This document shows positions 27,037 to 36,542 of a DNA stretch of 63,260 nt, piece by piece (the stretch's first letter is position 1; each line of letters begins with the position of its first letter). The DNA comes from Bacteroidota bacterium (GTDB lineage Bacteria; Bacteroidota; Ignavibacteria; Ignavibacteriales; Ignavibacteriaceae), in the NCBI GenBank assembly GCA_023475265.1, contig JAMCWE010000227.1, positions 1 to 63,260 of the forward strand. The letters are read 5' to 3'. The notes beneath the pieces were generated by a model. It was not told the origin of the DNA. It did no database searches and saw only the letters and a program-made list of their open reading frames with translations. Position numbers and translations under genes: made by a program.

Positions 27037-28878
27037 ATGAAATCAATATTTACGGCAATATTAGTTTTCGCCATAGTGATTCTCTTTGCAGTGCTGTCTA
27101 AAACGTTTGCCCAAACACCGGATACAGTCTGGGTTGCCGCCACTCCGGTAGGCAACATAAATAATTTTATAAAGGGTGATACTACCGCTACCGGCGCAAG
27201 AGTAAATGTGAACCGCGTGTACAAATTGTATAGGGATTCAATTTATTTTTTTACGGGCACAATGAATGTGAACTTTCCCCTAACACTTATTTCTGGTAGC
27301 GGAACAGGAGCGCTCCCGGTTATCGAACCAGCAATTCTTTCCGATAACTCGAGACCAAAAACTTTTATCAATCTCATAAGCGGAAATCTTACACTTAAGC
27401 AGCTATATATTTTTGGTTTAGCCCCAGATGAGATTCCACCGAGACCAGGAAAAGCCATAATAGTTTCAGGAGACAGTATGAAAATCAAGGCAGATAGCTG
27501 CATATTTGACGGCTGGAGCTTTGGTGCATTTTCGGCAGGCGGTAAAATGAATGGTTACTGGATTACGAATAATATTTTTAGAAATATGCAGGACTATACT
27601 TCTTGGGCTTATGGAGACGGCTGGATTAGTGCAAGTAATATCCCAACCGATACAGTTTACATGGTAAACAACACTATGTTTTGCGACGAAGGATATGCAT
27701 TAGCTGCTGTTTACTATAATAAATATTTAGTCTTTAATCACAACACCGTTTTTCTGAGTGGAAAACAACCACTCTCTATTTCAGTATTAACAAATGGAGT
27801 TTTGACGAACAATATCTTTTACGGTGTGGGATCTGAAGGGGAGGGTATTACTATAATTGGTTTAGGATCCCTCGGGAAAGTAGGAACAGATTATGGCATA
27901 ACACCAGCACAGAGGCAGATCAAAGTTGATAACAATGCATATTTCACGCCTCAAGCTATTACGAACCTATGGCAGACAATTAACGATACATCAACCTCGC
28001 ATAAAGATTCAGTGTTTGCCCCACAATGGATGAGTAGTGGCGTCACAGGTATGTTTCATGATACAACGTTTCTTGCTGTTACAACAAGGTTTGTTGCTGA
28101 TACAACAATTCATGGAACTGATACAACGGTAGCCTTTAATACAACGGTCGATACAACATTTATTCATACTGCTGATACCACGTTTGCGGCCGCTGATACG
28201 ATGTTTTTTGCTCATACAACGTTTTCCAGCGATACTACTTTTATTGCTGATACAACCGTTATTGCAGATACGATCAAAACGACAAAATGGTATCCTGACC
28301 TCGAAGAATCAGCTAATGTTAACGCTGATCCTGGATTTTCTGCATCTATATTAAGTGGCGCTGACAACTTAGCGCATTACGTTTATCTAACTAAGTCCGG
28401 CGGTCTGGGAACATATTTGTGGCATTTCAATCCAACTGGTTCATTGTATCCTCCAACCCAACCGGTTCCTGAGAATCTAGCATACTCGAATGCAACCTTG
28501 CAACATGCTGGAAGCGATGGGTTTGCAATAGGCGATTTGAACTGGTTCCCTGATCAGCATAAACAGTGGCTGTCATTAATAACAGATGTTAAGAATGAAA
28601 AAAACACTACACCAACAGCTTACGTTCTAAACCAGAATTACCCTAATCCGTTCAATCCCTCAACAATTATATCTTATGCTATTCCAAAGCAAGGAAATGT
28701 TGAATTGAAGATTTATAATATTTTGGGACAAGTAGTAAGTACTCTTGTTAATCAGATGCAGACTGCGGGAAGTCATGAGGTAACTTTTAATGCCAATTCG
28801 TTGTCCTCCGGAGTTTACTTCTATACCTTGAAGTCTGGCGACTTTATGCAGGTTAAAAAGATGATATTGCTGAAGTAA
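27037..28878 (+). CDS. T9SS-exported right-handed beta-helix-like protein with DTT repeats
   Basis: 613 residues. Signal peptide (TAILVFAIVILFAVLSKTFA). Residues 60-300 have short Asn-rich strands (YWITNNIFRNM, VYMVNNTMFC, VLTNNIFYGVG) typical of a parallel beta-helix of the pectate lyase/chondroitinase B kind. Residues about 340-420 are a low-complexity run of ADTT/DTTF units. The last 85 residues are a type IX sorting domain: LNQNYPNPFNPST, VELKIYNILGQVV, SSGVYFYTLKSG, KKMILLK. No catalytic residues can be assigned; probably binds or cleaves a polysaccharide at the surface. It follows the TonB receptor by 234 bases. Confidence 0.8.
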   Translation: MKSIFTAILVFAIVILFAVLSKTFAQTPDTVWVAATPVGNINNFIKGDTTATGARVNVNRVYKLYRDSIYFFTGTMNVNFPLTLISGSGTGALPVIEPAILSDNSRPKTFINLISGNLTLKQLYIFGLAPDEIPPRPGKAIIVSGDSMKIKADSCIFDGWSFGAFSAGGKMNGYWITNNIFRNMQDYTSWAYGDGWISASNIPTDTVYMVNNTMFCDEGYALAAVYYNKYLVFNHNTVFLSGKQPLSISVLTNGVLTNNIFYGVGSEGEGITIIGLGSLGKVGTDYGITPAQRQIKVDNNAYFTPQAITNLWQTINDTSTSHKDSVFAPQWMSSGVTGMFHDTTFLAVTTRFVADTTIHGTDTTVAFNTTVDTTFIHTADTTFAAADTMFFAHTTFSSDTTFIADTTVIADTIKTTKWYPDLEESANVNADPGFSASILSGADNLAHYVYLTKSGGLGTYLWHFNPTGSLYPPTQPVPENLAYSNATLQHAGSDGFAIGDLNWFPDQHKQWLSLITDVKNEKNTTPTAYVLNQNYPNPFNPSTIISYAIPKQGNVELKIYNILGQVVSTLVNQMQTAGSHEVTFNANSLSSGVYFYTLKSGDFMQVKKMILLK

Positions 28879-28921
28879 TTTAATCTATTTATTTCATTAC
28901 ATAAAAAACTTATTTACTTGA

Positions 28922-28951
28922 CAGTCACGGTCCACACCGTGACTGGATTTT
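28922..28951 (+). terminator. Rho-independent terminator
   Basis: A perfect 10-bp GC-rich stem (CAGTCACGGT at 28922-28931 with ACCGTGACTG at 28936-28945) and a 4-base loop, followed by GATTTTCTTG. It sits 44 bases after the beta-helix protein and ends that transcript. Confidence 0.85.
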
Positions 28952-28992
28952 CTTGTTCTTGTACAATACGCAGGTAATTTAATTTTAAATTG

Positions 28993-30621
28993 ATGAGCCG
29001 GGTAATTGATAGTATTAAGAAATGCGCTAATAGAAAAAACAATTTGCGGCTGGTTATGGTAAGAAATACAGTCATTACTTTAGCATTTTTTTTCGTGTTT
29101 TTTAATCGATGTTTACTTTCTCAAGAAACTAACGAAATAGTTACGGACACTGTCAATCCGGGCATAAAAAAGATACCGGGGTTTATCGGATTATATCATA
29201 ACTCCACTGGAACTATTTACGGCGGTTGGGGATGGACTGACGGCGAATTAATTCAAAGTGCATTTAATTTTGGTGAAAATGCAATCATCTCCCAAGCTAC
29301 ATATTATGGTTATACTTTTGAAAATAATTTAGATAGTAATTGTACAAGCTGGGATATAAATAAAATATATGGTATGCTACGGCCACCAAGTGAAAGTGGA
29401 CAAGTCAATCAACCTGCTGATACTTCTTTGTTACTTCCTTTTGCATCTTTGCCTGGAATGATTCAAGGTGCGCATCGTTATTCCGAATTATCCAAACAAT
29501 ACCCAAGAATTCAAGGTTTAATAATTGATGATTTTTTCCAGAACTACACTGGCAATAAAATTACAATTAATGATTTACAAAATATTAAAGATGCTCTATT
29601 AGGCAAGACGGTAGATAATAATGGAAATGTTGACCATAATTCCAAAGCCACCACTCCTAATTTAAAACTTTATATTGTGCTTTATGCCAGGCAGCTAAAT
29701 ATCAATGATCAAAATGTGAATAACCTAATTGACGGAGTAAATTTTTGGATGTCATATCAAAATGAGGATTATAAGCAATTTGATAATTACATAAATACGA
29801 TAAAACAAATTTATCCGGGGAAAAAAATTATTGCCGGAGTGTATATTAATAATAGCCACGAGTTGATGACACCTCAAGGTATTCATTATGTCATACAAAG
29901 ATCGATTGATTTATATGATAATGGAAGCATAAATGGAGTACTTATTTTTTCAGCGCCCTGGTTAACCCAGCAATACATTACAAGAGCAAGATGGGATTCC
30001 CTGGCAATTCCTCCCCTTCTAGATAGCGTATATTACCCATACCTGGGTGAGGCAGCCGGTAAAGTAATAGATGCTAAAAGCGGGCAGCCAATACAACATG
30101 CGCTTGTAACTATACAAAGGTTATATAGTGAAAATCCTATAATTGTTTCAAAAAAGTTTACACAAAACACCGGCGAATATAATTTTGGCGCATGGGCAGG
30201 AAAAGACAGTTCGATAGCTTACGAGATCAGAGTTGAAGATTCTACATACGAGTCAAAAACTATTGATGTTGAATTGCTACCTGGAAAGAAAATTACCCTG
30301 CCTGAAATACAATTGCAATCAGTAACAGATGTATTAAATGAAAAAGATAATTTACCACTAACGTACGAGCTTAAACAGAATTATCCAGATCCATTTAATC
30401 CTTCCACTGTTATATCTTATTCAATACAAAAGGAAGATAATGTTACATTGAAGGTTTTCAATTTCCTGGGACAAGAAGTTTCTTCGCTCGTTAACAAAAT
30501 TCAAACTGCAGGAAGTTACAAAATAATTTTTAATGCCAGATCAATATCTTCCGGCGTTTATTTCTATTCTTTAAGAAGCGGTAATTTTATTCAAGTAAAA
30601 AAAATGGTCCTCTTAAAATAA
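28993..30621 (+). CDS. T9SS-exported TIM-barrel-like protein with IDDF motif
   Basis: 542 residues from the ATG at 28993; a later ATG at 29056 would place the export helix (VITLAFFFVFFNRCLLS) right at the N-terminus and is an equally good start. Residues 60-330 look like an alpha/beta barrel: RIQGLIIDDFFQNYTG, LKLYIVLYARQL, DGVNFWMSYQNED, KIIAGVYINNS, GVLIFSAPWL. Then a carboxypeptidase-like domain (AAGKVIDAKSGQPIQHALV) and a type IX sorting domain (KQNYPDPFNPST ... KKMVLLK). The IIDDF motif is shared with the protein at 31964. Function unknown, probably a surface glycan-acting enzyme. Confidence 0.75.
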   Translation: MSRVIDSIKKCANRKNNLRLVMVRNTVITLAFFFVFFNRCLLSQETNEIVTDTVNPGIKKIPGFIGLYHNSTGTIYGGWGWTDGELIQSAFNFGENAIISQATYYGYTFENNLDSNCTSWDINKIYGMLRPPSESGQVNQPADTSLLLPFASLPGMIQGAHRYSELSKQYPRIQGLIIDDFFQNYTGNKITINDLQNIKDALLGKTVDNNGNVDHNSKATTPNLKLYIVLYARQLNINDQNVNNLIDGVNFWMSYQNEDYKQFDNYINTIKQIYPGKKIIAGVYINNSHELMTPQGIHYVIQRSIDLYDNGSINGVLIFSAPWLTQQYITRARWDSLAIPPLLDSVYYPYLGEAAGKVIDAKSGQPIQHALVTIQRLYSENPIIVSKKFTQNTGEYNFGAWAGKDSSIAYEIRVEDSTYESKTIDVELLPGKKITLPEIQLQSVTDVLNEKDNLPLTYELKQNYPDPFNPSTVISYSIQKEDNVTLKVFNFLGQEVSSLVNKIQTAGSYKIIFNARSISSGVYFYSLRSGNFIQVKKMVLLK

Positions 30622-30647
30622 CTACATTTGAATCTTAGAAAGGTAAT

Positions 30648-31919
30648 ATGGATTTAAAACTTATTCTAAAAAAAATAGCAAAACCTTTTCTTGTTATAAT
30701 CGGTCCAGCAGCAATAATGACAGCAGGTGTAATGGGGTCCGGTTCTACAACTTCTTTACTTCTTGCTGGCTCTTATTTCGGTTATAATTTACTCTGGGTA
30801 GCGGTGTACACTATTCCAATTATTATTATAGTTCAAGATTCCGCTTCTCGAATTGGTGTTATGTCTGGAAATAAGGGAATGTTTACTATAATGGATGAAC
30901 AGATTCATCCATTATTAAAATGGTTTTTTTTAATACCAATTTTAATTCTTGCATTTGTCGCTAATATGGGACAAACAAAAGTAATGGTATTTTCAATTCT
31001 TACAATTTTTGGACAATACAATCCGGGTTCGGCGTTAGTTTTATTAACTACGGTTCTAGTTGTGTTTGGTGTGTTACTAACAGTTATTTTCGGAGGCTAT
31101 AAGGGAATTGAAAAGATTATGACGGGTGTTCTTTTTTTTATGGCTTTAGCATTTTTGCTGGTCAGTATTAAAGGATTCACAGAGCCGTTAGAAGTTGTAA
31201 AAGGTCTAATACCAAATATTCCTCCAAATGCCGGCGGACGAAGTTCACTTCAATTTATTTCTGCAATAACCGGTGCATCAATTGCAATAACTGCGATACT
31301 TGCTTTTCCATATTTTACCGCAGAAGGTGGATATAAAAAACAAGACGTTTCTTCCAATTTTAAAAAAGCAGTTCTAACATTCGGAGGAATTCGCGGCGTT
31401 TGGTGCATAGCAGCTTTGGTTGCCGGCGCATCAGTTTTATTTAAGTTACCAAATCATTTGTCGATTGAAAATGTTAACCAAGCAGGTCAGGTTTTAGGAC
31501 CGATATTAGGTAAGTGGGGTATTATTATTTTTTCACTTGGATTGTTTTCTTCCGCGTATGCTACGTTTATTGTTGTTGCGCAGCTTCTAACATATTTTAC
31601 ATTAGATGCATATGGCTTTGATTGGAAATTTAATATAAAGAATAAAAGATTTCTTATTCTATTTTCATTTTTTTTATTGTTACCAGGTTTAACATCATTT
31701 CTTTGGAATCTTCCGGCTTTACTTTCGATAGTGGCAGCAATGGTTTTGAGTATCGTTGGTTCTCCCATTACTTTTATAATTGTTATTTATCTCATGAATA
31801 AGAAAAGTTTTATTGGTGAAAATCGAGCAAGTTTTTCGCGTAATTCTATTTTAGTTATTGGTTTTGTTTTGACCTTTTTACTAGCATATTATCAGATAAT
31901 AGAATTTATAAAGAAATAA
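30648..31919 (+). CDS. Nramp-family-like transporter lacking the metal motif
   Basis: 423 residues, about eleven membrane helices, recognisable as Nramp by overall layout (GPAAIMTAG ... LLLAGSYFGYNLLWV, QDSASRIGVMSGNKG). However the first helix has GVMGSGSTTS where metal-transporting Nramp proteins have DPGN, and helix 6 has AFPYFTAEGGYK instead of the MPH motif. Those residues coordinate Mn2+/Fe2+, so this carrier probably moves something else or a different cation. It sits inside the carbohydrate region between two IDDF-type proteins, 27 bases after the first, which suggests a role in uptake of a breakdown product. Confidence 0.8.
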   Translation: MDLKLILKKIAKPFLVIIGPAAIMTAGVMGSGSTTSLLLAGSYFGYNLLWVAVYTIPIIIIVQDSASRIGVMSGNKGMFTIMDEQIHPLLKWFFLIPILILAFVANMGQTKVMVFSILTIFGQYNPGSALVLLTTVLVVFGVLLTVIFGGYKGIEKIMTGVLFFMALAFLLVSIKGFTEPLEVVKGLIPNIPPNAGGRSSLQFISAITGASIAITAILAFPYFTAEGGYKKQDVSSNFKKAVLTFGGIRGVWCIAALVAGASVLFKLPNHLSIENVNQAGQVLGPILGKWGIIIFSLGLFSSAYATFIVVAQLLTYFTLDAYGFDWKFNIKNKRFLILFSFFLLLPGLTSFLWNLPALLSIVAAMVLSIVGSPITFIIVIYLMNKKSFIGENRASFSRNSILVIGFVLTFLLAYYQIIEFIKK

Positions 31920-31963
31920 AAGTTTAAAGCAGTACGTATACTCTAACAAAAAGGAAAATAATC

Positions 31964-33052
31964 ATGAAATTAATGTCCTTCTTCAAATTAGCTATTGTAA
32001 TTTTAGTTCTCTTTTTAGCCCAGCCTATGATGTTTGCAAAAGTGCTAAATACTGATTGTAATGCCGTATCTTCATTAATTTATAATAATAATTTTATATC
32101 GGGTGACACTGCCACAACACTAAAGGGAACTGCTAAAGAAAAATTTAAAAACAAGAGTCTGGACTTAATTCGGAAACAGAACGAAAAGAACATTGTTAAA
32201 ATGTTGCATAACAGAAAATATTTTTATTCCGGAAGGAGGAGAGTTGTTGCATATGCCGGCATGCCATATGATTCACATGGAAAACCTAAGGTTGGGGAAA
32301 TAATTTCTAAATTGAATGACCTCGGAGTAAATTGTTATAGTTACCTAATAGACTCTCATTCTAAAGAGGAACTATCATCTCTTCCAAGTTTTTGTGCCCT
32401 TGCTTTAAAGTCCGGAATTGAAGTTTGGGTAGTATTAGTCCCTCCAAGCGAAGAACCTGGACACCCTGGACTTCCTGATACATTACGATATCCACCTTAC
32501 GGACTTAATTATGTTAAATGGGCAAGAGATGTCTCATCGATTTCTAAAGATTACAAAAACTTGACTTTATTAATGATAGATGATTTTGCCTATAACATGA
32601 ACTACTTAACCCCTAAATATATGAAAGAGATTTCGGCATCAATGAAAACTGTGAGTCACAATTTACTTTTAGGTGTGACAATATATGAGGATCAATTGAA
32701 AATGAAAAAATTCAATTTCAAACCTTATAAGAAGTTTATAAATGCAGTGGAATGGGGATACCAGCACAATGCGGTTTTGTCACCTCAATACGGTATTACT
32801 GCCGCTAGTCTTCCTGTTAACATAAATAATTTTCGGAAGGCTTTCCCGAATACTTTATTAATTCCTTGTTTATATTTCACTCCGCACTCTTCGTGGAAAA
32901 GGAAAGCAACAGAAGCTTATCTCAATGAAGCCATGACAATTGCTTATCAAGATGCGGGTGTTGTACTAATATTTCGTACACCAGTGCCCGGATCAGTCAA
33001 TTATAATCTTGTAAAGGACTTTTGTATTGAACACCGCATAACTCAAAAGTGA
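31964..33052 (+). CDS. Exported TIM-barrel-like protein with IDDF motif
   Basis: 362 residues with signal peptide (LAIVILVLFLAQPMMFA). Barrel strands: RRVVAYAGMPYD, VNCYSYLIDSH, IEVWVVLVPPSEE, LTLLMIDDFAYNMNYLTP, LLLGVTIYED, INAVEWGYQHN, TLLIPCLYFTPHS, GVVLIFRTPVPG. It shares LxxLxIDDF and the following order of strands with the T9SS protein at 28993, so the two are distant paralogues; this one has no sorting domain and should stay periplasmic. No known family recognised. Its leader (ACTCTAACAAAAAGGAAAAT) closely matches that of the protein at 27037. Confidence 0.7.
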   Translation: MKLMSFFKLAIVILVLFLAQPMMFAKVLNTDCNAVSSLIYNNNFISGDTATTLKGTAKEKFKNKSLDLIRKQNEKNIVKMLHNRKYFYSGRRRVVAYAGMPYDSHGKPKVGEIISKLNDLGVNCYSYLIDSHSKEELSSLPSFCALALKSGIEVWVVLVPPSEEPGHPGLPDTLRYPPYGLNYVKWARDVSSISKDYKNLTLLMIDDFAYNMNYLTPKYMKEISASMKTVSHNLLLGVTIYEDQLKMKKFNFKPYKKFINAVEWGYQHNAVLSPQYGITAASLPVNINNFRKAFPNTLLIPCLYFTPHSSWKRKATEAYLNEAMTIAYQDAGVVLIFRTPVPGSVNYNLVKDFCIEHRITQK

Positions 33053-33219
33053 AAAAAAATCGTACTTATTTGCCATACTTATCATAATGAATATAAAAGC
33101 ACTTATTAACTGAGATTTCTAACGTGCTAAACCACAAGAATAAATGGCGGAATAAAAACATAAAATTATTTTAATATTTAAAACATAAATATCGCTCATA
33201 TTACTATTGGTAAATTATT

Positions 33220-36200
33220 ATGTATGTTGTAAAAAATTTTGTTGCTGTTATTATAATTATTCTTTCCCAACAATGTTTTATTTATAGCTCCTCAAAAAAC
33301 AATTCAAAATTATTAGGCAGATCAATTGTTACGGAGAAGGTTAATTATAAACAAAATTTTGAAGAAGGTTCTATAAACGGATGGGAACCATATCCTCCAT
33401 TTCAAGATACCGGCTTTGATCCAAATTTTTATTGCAAAAGAATTGACGGACCAAATGGCAGTCAATACTCATTAATGTTTGAATATCATCCTACATTCAA
33501 AACCGAACATGAGATGGGTTTTATTAAAAAGTTATTGCTTATTGCCGCCGATAATTCAAAAATATCTTTTTATTATAAAGCAGATGGCTATGGTGATTTT
33601 AAGGATTTAAAAATAGTATTATATGGAACGAATGGACAACAGTATTCTCGTATCACTTCTATTCGAGACAATGGTAAATGGAATTTGGAGGAGGCACGGA
33701 TTCAAAATTTCAAAAATTCAGGAAAATCAATAAAACCCGGGACAGGAATAAGCGGTTTCTCTGTCGTTACTCATATCCCCAAAACTAATCCCGATATAAC
33801 ATACAGATTATATTTTGATGATTTAAAAATTGCAGCACTGCAGCCTATAAAATTTCAAATAATAAATCCAGCTTCTGATTATTTAAAAAACCTCGATATG
33901 ATAGTTCCATTACATCATTATCATGCTGGTGAAAATTTTAGTTTTTCGGGAAAACTTCCAAGGGGGACAAAATTAAAATCCGTAAACTTAAATCTTATTA
34001 ATCCCGAAGGAAAAATAATATTGAAAAGTGTGCTGTTGGAATTTAATCCATCAAGTAATCTTTGGAGCAAAAATAATATTTACACTTTTTCCACTAATGA
34101 TGCTCTAGGTCAATGGGGAGTTAAAATTAATGGGGAAGACGGCAGCGGGAAGAAGATTGAAACTAAATTTAAAATCTGGTTGACACAAACGGATCTAACA
34201 CATCCAAGATTATTCCTCACTAATAAAGAGATTAATTATTGCAAAGAAAAAATCAAAAGTAAGCATTGGAAGAATTGGTGGAAATCATTAGTTAAAGAAG
34301 CTGCTAATGTTAGAAACACATCCAATCTTGGTTCGATAGAATTTGGAGCCGAGACATCGAGTTTAAGAAATGTTCCGCCCACAAATTTAAGCCTGGAATC
34401 GCTGTCAAAGGTTGATATAACCGATTTGGATTCAGTCTATTTGTTACCTACGATTCAACATTATTTTGATATAATGGTGCCGACTGAAAAAATCCTTGAT
34501 GAGAATGCGTTAATTTATGCTCTGACCGGAGACACTGCTGCAGGAGATTTTGCAAGACAAGCATTGTTAATAATTTCAGGATGGAAAACCTGGACTCACC
34601 CGTGGTTTACTGCAAGACATAGAGAGACTTATTATCCTATCGGAGAACTCGGTGTCCGGGCGGCGTTTTGTTATGATATAGTTTATCCTTTAATGACTAA
34701 AGAAGAAAGAGATAAAGTAAGCGAAGGATTGCTTAAAAACTGTATCATACCTGCTTTCGATGAATATGTTTTGCAGGATAGAGTTCCATCGGCAACAAGC
34801 AATTGGGTAAGCAATACGGTTAGCGGAGGTATTTGCTGTGCTCTTTCGATATACGGAGACAATCCCAAATTAGGCAACCTTGAGCCTTATCTGTCCGGCT
34901 TAATTAGAAAACTTGAAATGAATATCCACAACACTTTAGATACTGCCGGAGCTTGGGGTGAAGGAATAGGTTATCAAGGTTTTGCTTTTTCAAATACGCT
35001 TCCTACACTTTCAGCTATTAAAAATGTTTTAAACCTGGATTTGTCAAGTAAAAGTTTGTTTAACTCTTACAAATATTTTCTTTATAATTTTTCTAATCCA
35101 GGAATTCTTGATGTTGGTGATAGTCATCCTGAATTATCTACTTTATCCGAATTTGCCTGGCTTTCCTCGCATTCAAATGATCCGGTATTTAAATGGCTAT
35201 ATAAGCAAAGTCCTCGGAATAACATTTTTGATTTTATGTTCGGGAGCGATAAAGGTGAAGAAACTTCTCCGATCTCTCTGCCGAAATCAAAGGAGTTTCC
35301 TGAAATAGGTGCAGTAGTTTTTAGATCGGGCTGGTCGCCTGATGATATAGTCTTGAATTTTCGATCCGGTCATTTCTATAATCATCAGCATTTTGATCAA
35401 GGCAGTTTTCAGCTTAACGCTTTTGGTGAAACTTTGGTTCCCGAAGCCGGCTATGCTAATTATTATAATGATCCTAGGTATCGCAGTTATTACATTCAGC
35501 CTGTCGGGCATAATACACTTCTTCTTGATGAAGATGCAGGATCACAAAGAAGCGGCGACTATCTACATTTTATAAAAGCTGCAAATCGATCAGCCAAACT
35601 TAAAGATTTTATTACAACTGATTTCTTTTCTGAAGCGACAGGTGAATTATCAGATGTTTACCGGGGAAAACTTTTTTTGTTTGAAAGAAACATAATTTTT
35701 ATGGATCAAAAGTATTTTGTTATTTATGATAGATTAAAATCTTCTAAAGTTCCGCATGAATATGATTTGCTTTTTCATTTTGAAGACTCAAAAGATGTTA
35801 ATCTAAAACAAAATAATATTTTCACATTTACAACGGATAAAGCTTCGCTTTATTCACAAGTTTTATTTCCTGAAAATATTAAAATGACAACTATAGAGGG
35901 ACCAATCAATTTTGGCGTCCCTATAAGGAAACCGGGATATGTTCAGGTTAGTAATTCTAATAAAAGTTTGGGGGAGAATTTTCTAACGATTCTTTATCCT
36001 GAAAAAGGGAATAAGAATATTTTAAATGTATCTAAGGATATAACAAAACTAAAAGGCGATAATTACATTGGTATTGAAGTAAAAATCAATAATCAAACAG
36101 ACAAACTATTTTTTAGCACGGCTGCAGGTAAAACCGGGAAGGCAAATATAAAAACCAAAGAAATAGCTACCGATGCTGAAATTGCAGAAGTTACTTTAAA

Positions 36201-36495
36201 CGATAATAAAATATTAAATTTTGCCGTTAATGATGCATCTAATTTCGTTTACGATGGAAATAAATTATTTGAAACAAATGTGCCGGTAACAACTGCTGTA
36301 AAATTAAATCCCAAAACCGGCGAATGGAAGATTATCTCAAATAAAACCGGTGAAGCAAATATTTATTTATCGTCCGAGCCAAAAGAAATTATTTTAAATG
36401 GGAATAAACTTAAAAACTCAGATTATAAGCTTGAAGGGAAAGAATTAACTATCCCATTTTCAATAGGAAATAATTCAATTCAAATAGAGTATTAA
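33220..36495 (+). CDS. Heparinase II/III family polysaccharide lyase, multidomain
   Basis: 1091 residues with signal peptide (NFVAVIIIILSQQCFIYSSS). Residues 45-205 form a carbohydrate-binding-like beta sandwich (NFEEGSINGWEPYPP ... YRLYFDDLKI), 225-325 an Ig-like domain, 330-640 an alpha/alpha toroid (LGVRAAFCYDIVYPLMTKEE, GAWGEGIGYQGFAF), 690-900 the heparinase II/III beta-sheet domain with FYNHQHFDQGSFQLNAFGE and QPVGHNTLLLDEDAG, whose His and Tyr residues serve lyase catalysis. A C-terminal beta domain follows. Substrate is probably a uronic-acid polysaccharide; the loss or presence of KDG genes nearby supports that. Confidence 0.88.
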   Translation: MYVVKNFVAVIIIILSQQCFIYSSSKNNSKLLGRSIVTEKVNYKQNFEEGSINGWEPYPPFQDTGFDPNFYCKRIDGPNGSQYSLMFEYHPTFKTEHEMGFIKKLLLIAADNSKISFYYKADGYGDFKDLKIVLYGTNGQQYSRITSIRDNGKWNLEEARIQNFKNSGKSIKPGTGISGFSVVTHIPKTNPDITYRLYFDDLKIAALQPIKFQIINPASDYLKNLDMIVPLHHYHAGENFSFSGKLPRGTKLKSVNLNLINPEGKIILKSVLLEFNPSSNLWSKNNIYTFSTNDALGQWGVKINGEDGSGKKIETKFKIWLTQTDLTHPRLFLTNKEINYCKEKIKSKHWKNWWKSLVKEAANVRNTSNLGSIEFGAETSSLRNVPPTNLSLESLSKVDITDLDSVYLLPTIQHYFDIMVPTEKILDENALIYALTGDTAAGDFARQALLIISGWKTWTHPWFTARHRETYYPIGELGVRAAFCYDIVYPLMTKEERDKVSEGLLKNCIIPAFDEYVLQDRVPSATSNWVSNTVSGGICCALSIYGDNPKLGNLEPYLSGLIRKLEMNIHNTLDTAGAWGEGIGYQGFAFSNTLPTLSAIKNVLNLDLSSKSLFNSYKYFLYNFSNPGILDVGDSHPELSTLSEFAWLSSHSNDPVFKWLYKQSPRNNIFDFMFGSDKGEETSPISLPKSKEFPEIGAVVFRSGWSPDDIVLNFRSGHFYNHQHFDQGSFQLNAFGETLVPEAGYANYYNDPRYRSYYIQPVGHNTLLLDEDAGSQRSGDYLHFIKAANRSAKLKDFITTDFFSEATGELSDVYRGKLFLFERNIIFMDQKYFVIYDRLKSSKVPHEYDLLFHFEDSKDVNLKQNNIFTFTTDKASLYSQVLFPENIKMTTIEGPINFGVPIRKPGYVQVSNSNKSLGENFLTILYPEKGNKNILNVSKDITKLKGDNYIGIEVKINNQTDKLFFSTAAGKTGKANIKTKEIATDAEIAEVTLNDNKILNFAVNDASNFVYDGNKLFETNVPVTTAVKLNPKTGEWKIISNKTGEANIYLSSEPKEIILNGNKLKNSDYKLEGKELTIPFSIGNNSIQIEY

Positions 36496-36542
36496 AATAT
36501 TTCAAAAAATTAACATTGGATAAAATAATAACGGAGGTATAA

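Noticed and set aside
26907-27101. Possible leader peptide before the beta-helix protein
   Set aside because: It starts at GTG, overlaps the real start out of frame and has no domain or export signal.
27037-28878. Assignment of the beta-helix protein as pectate lyase or chondroitinase
   Set aside because: Strand pattern fits, but no catalytic residues of those families can be identified.
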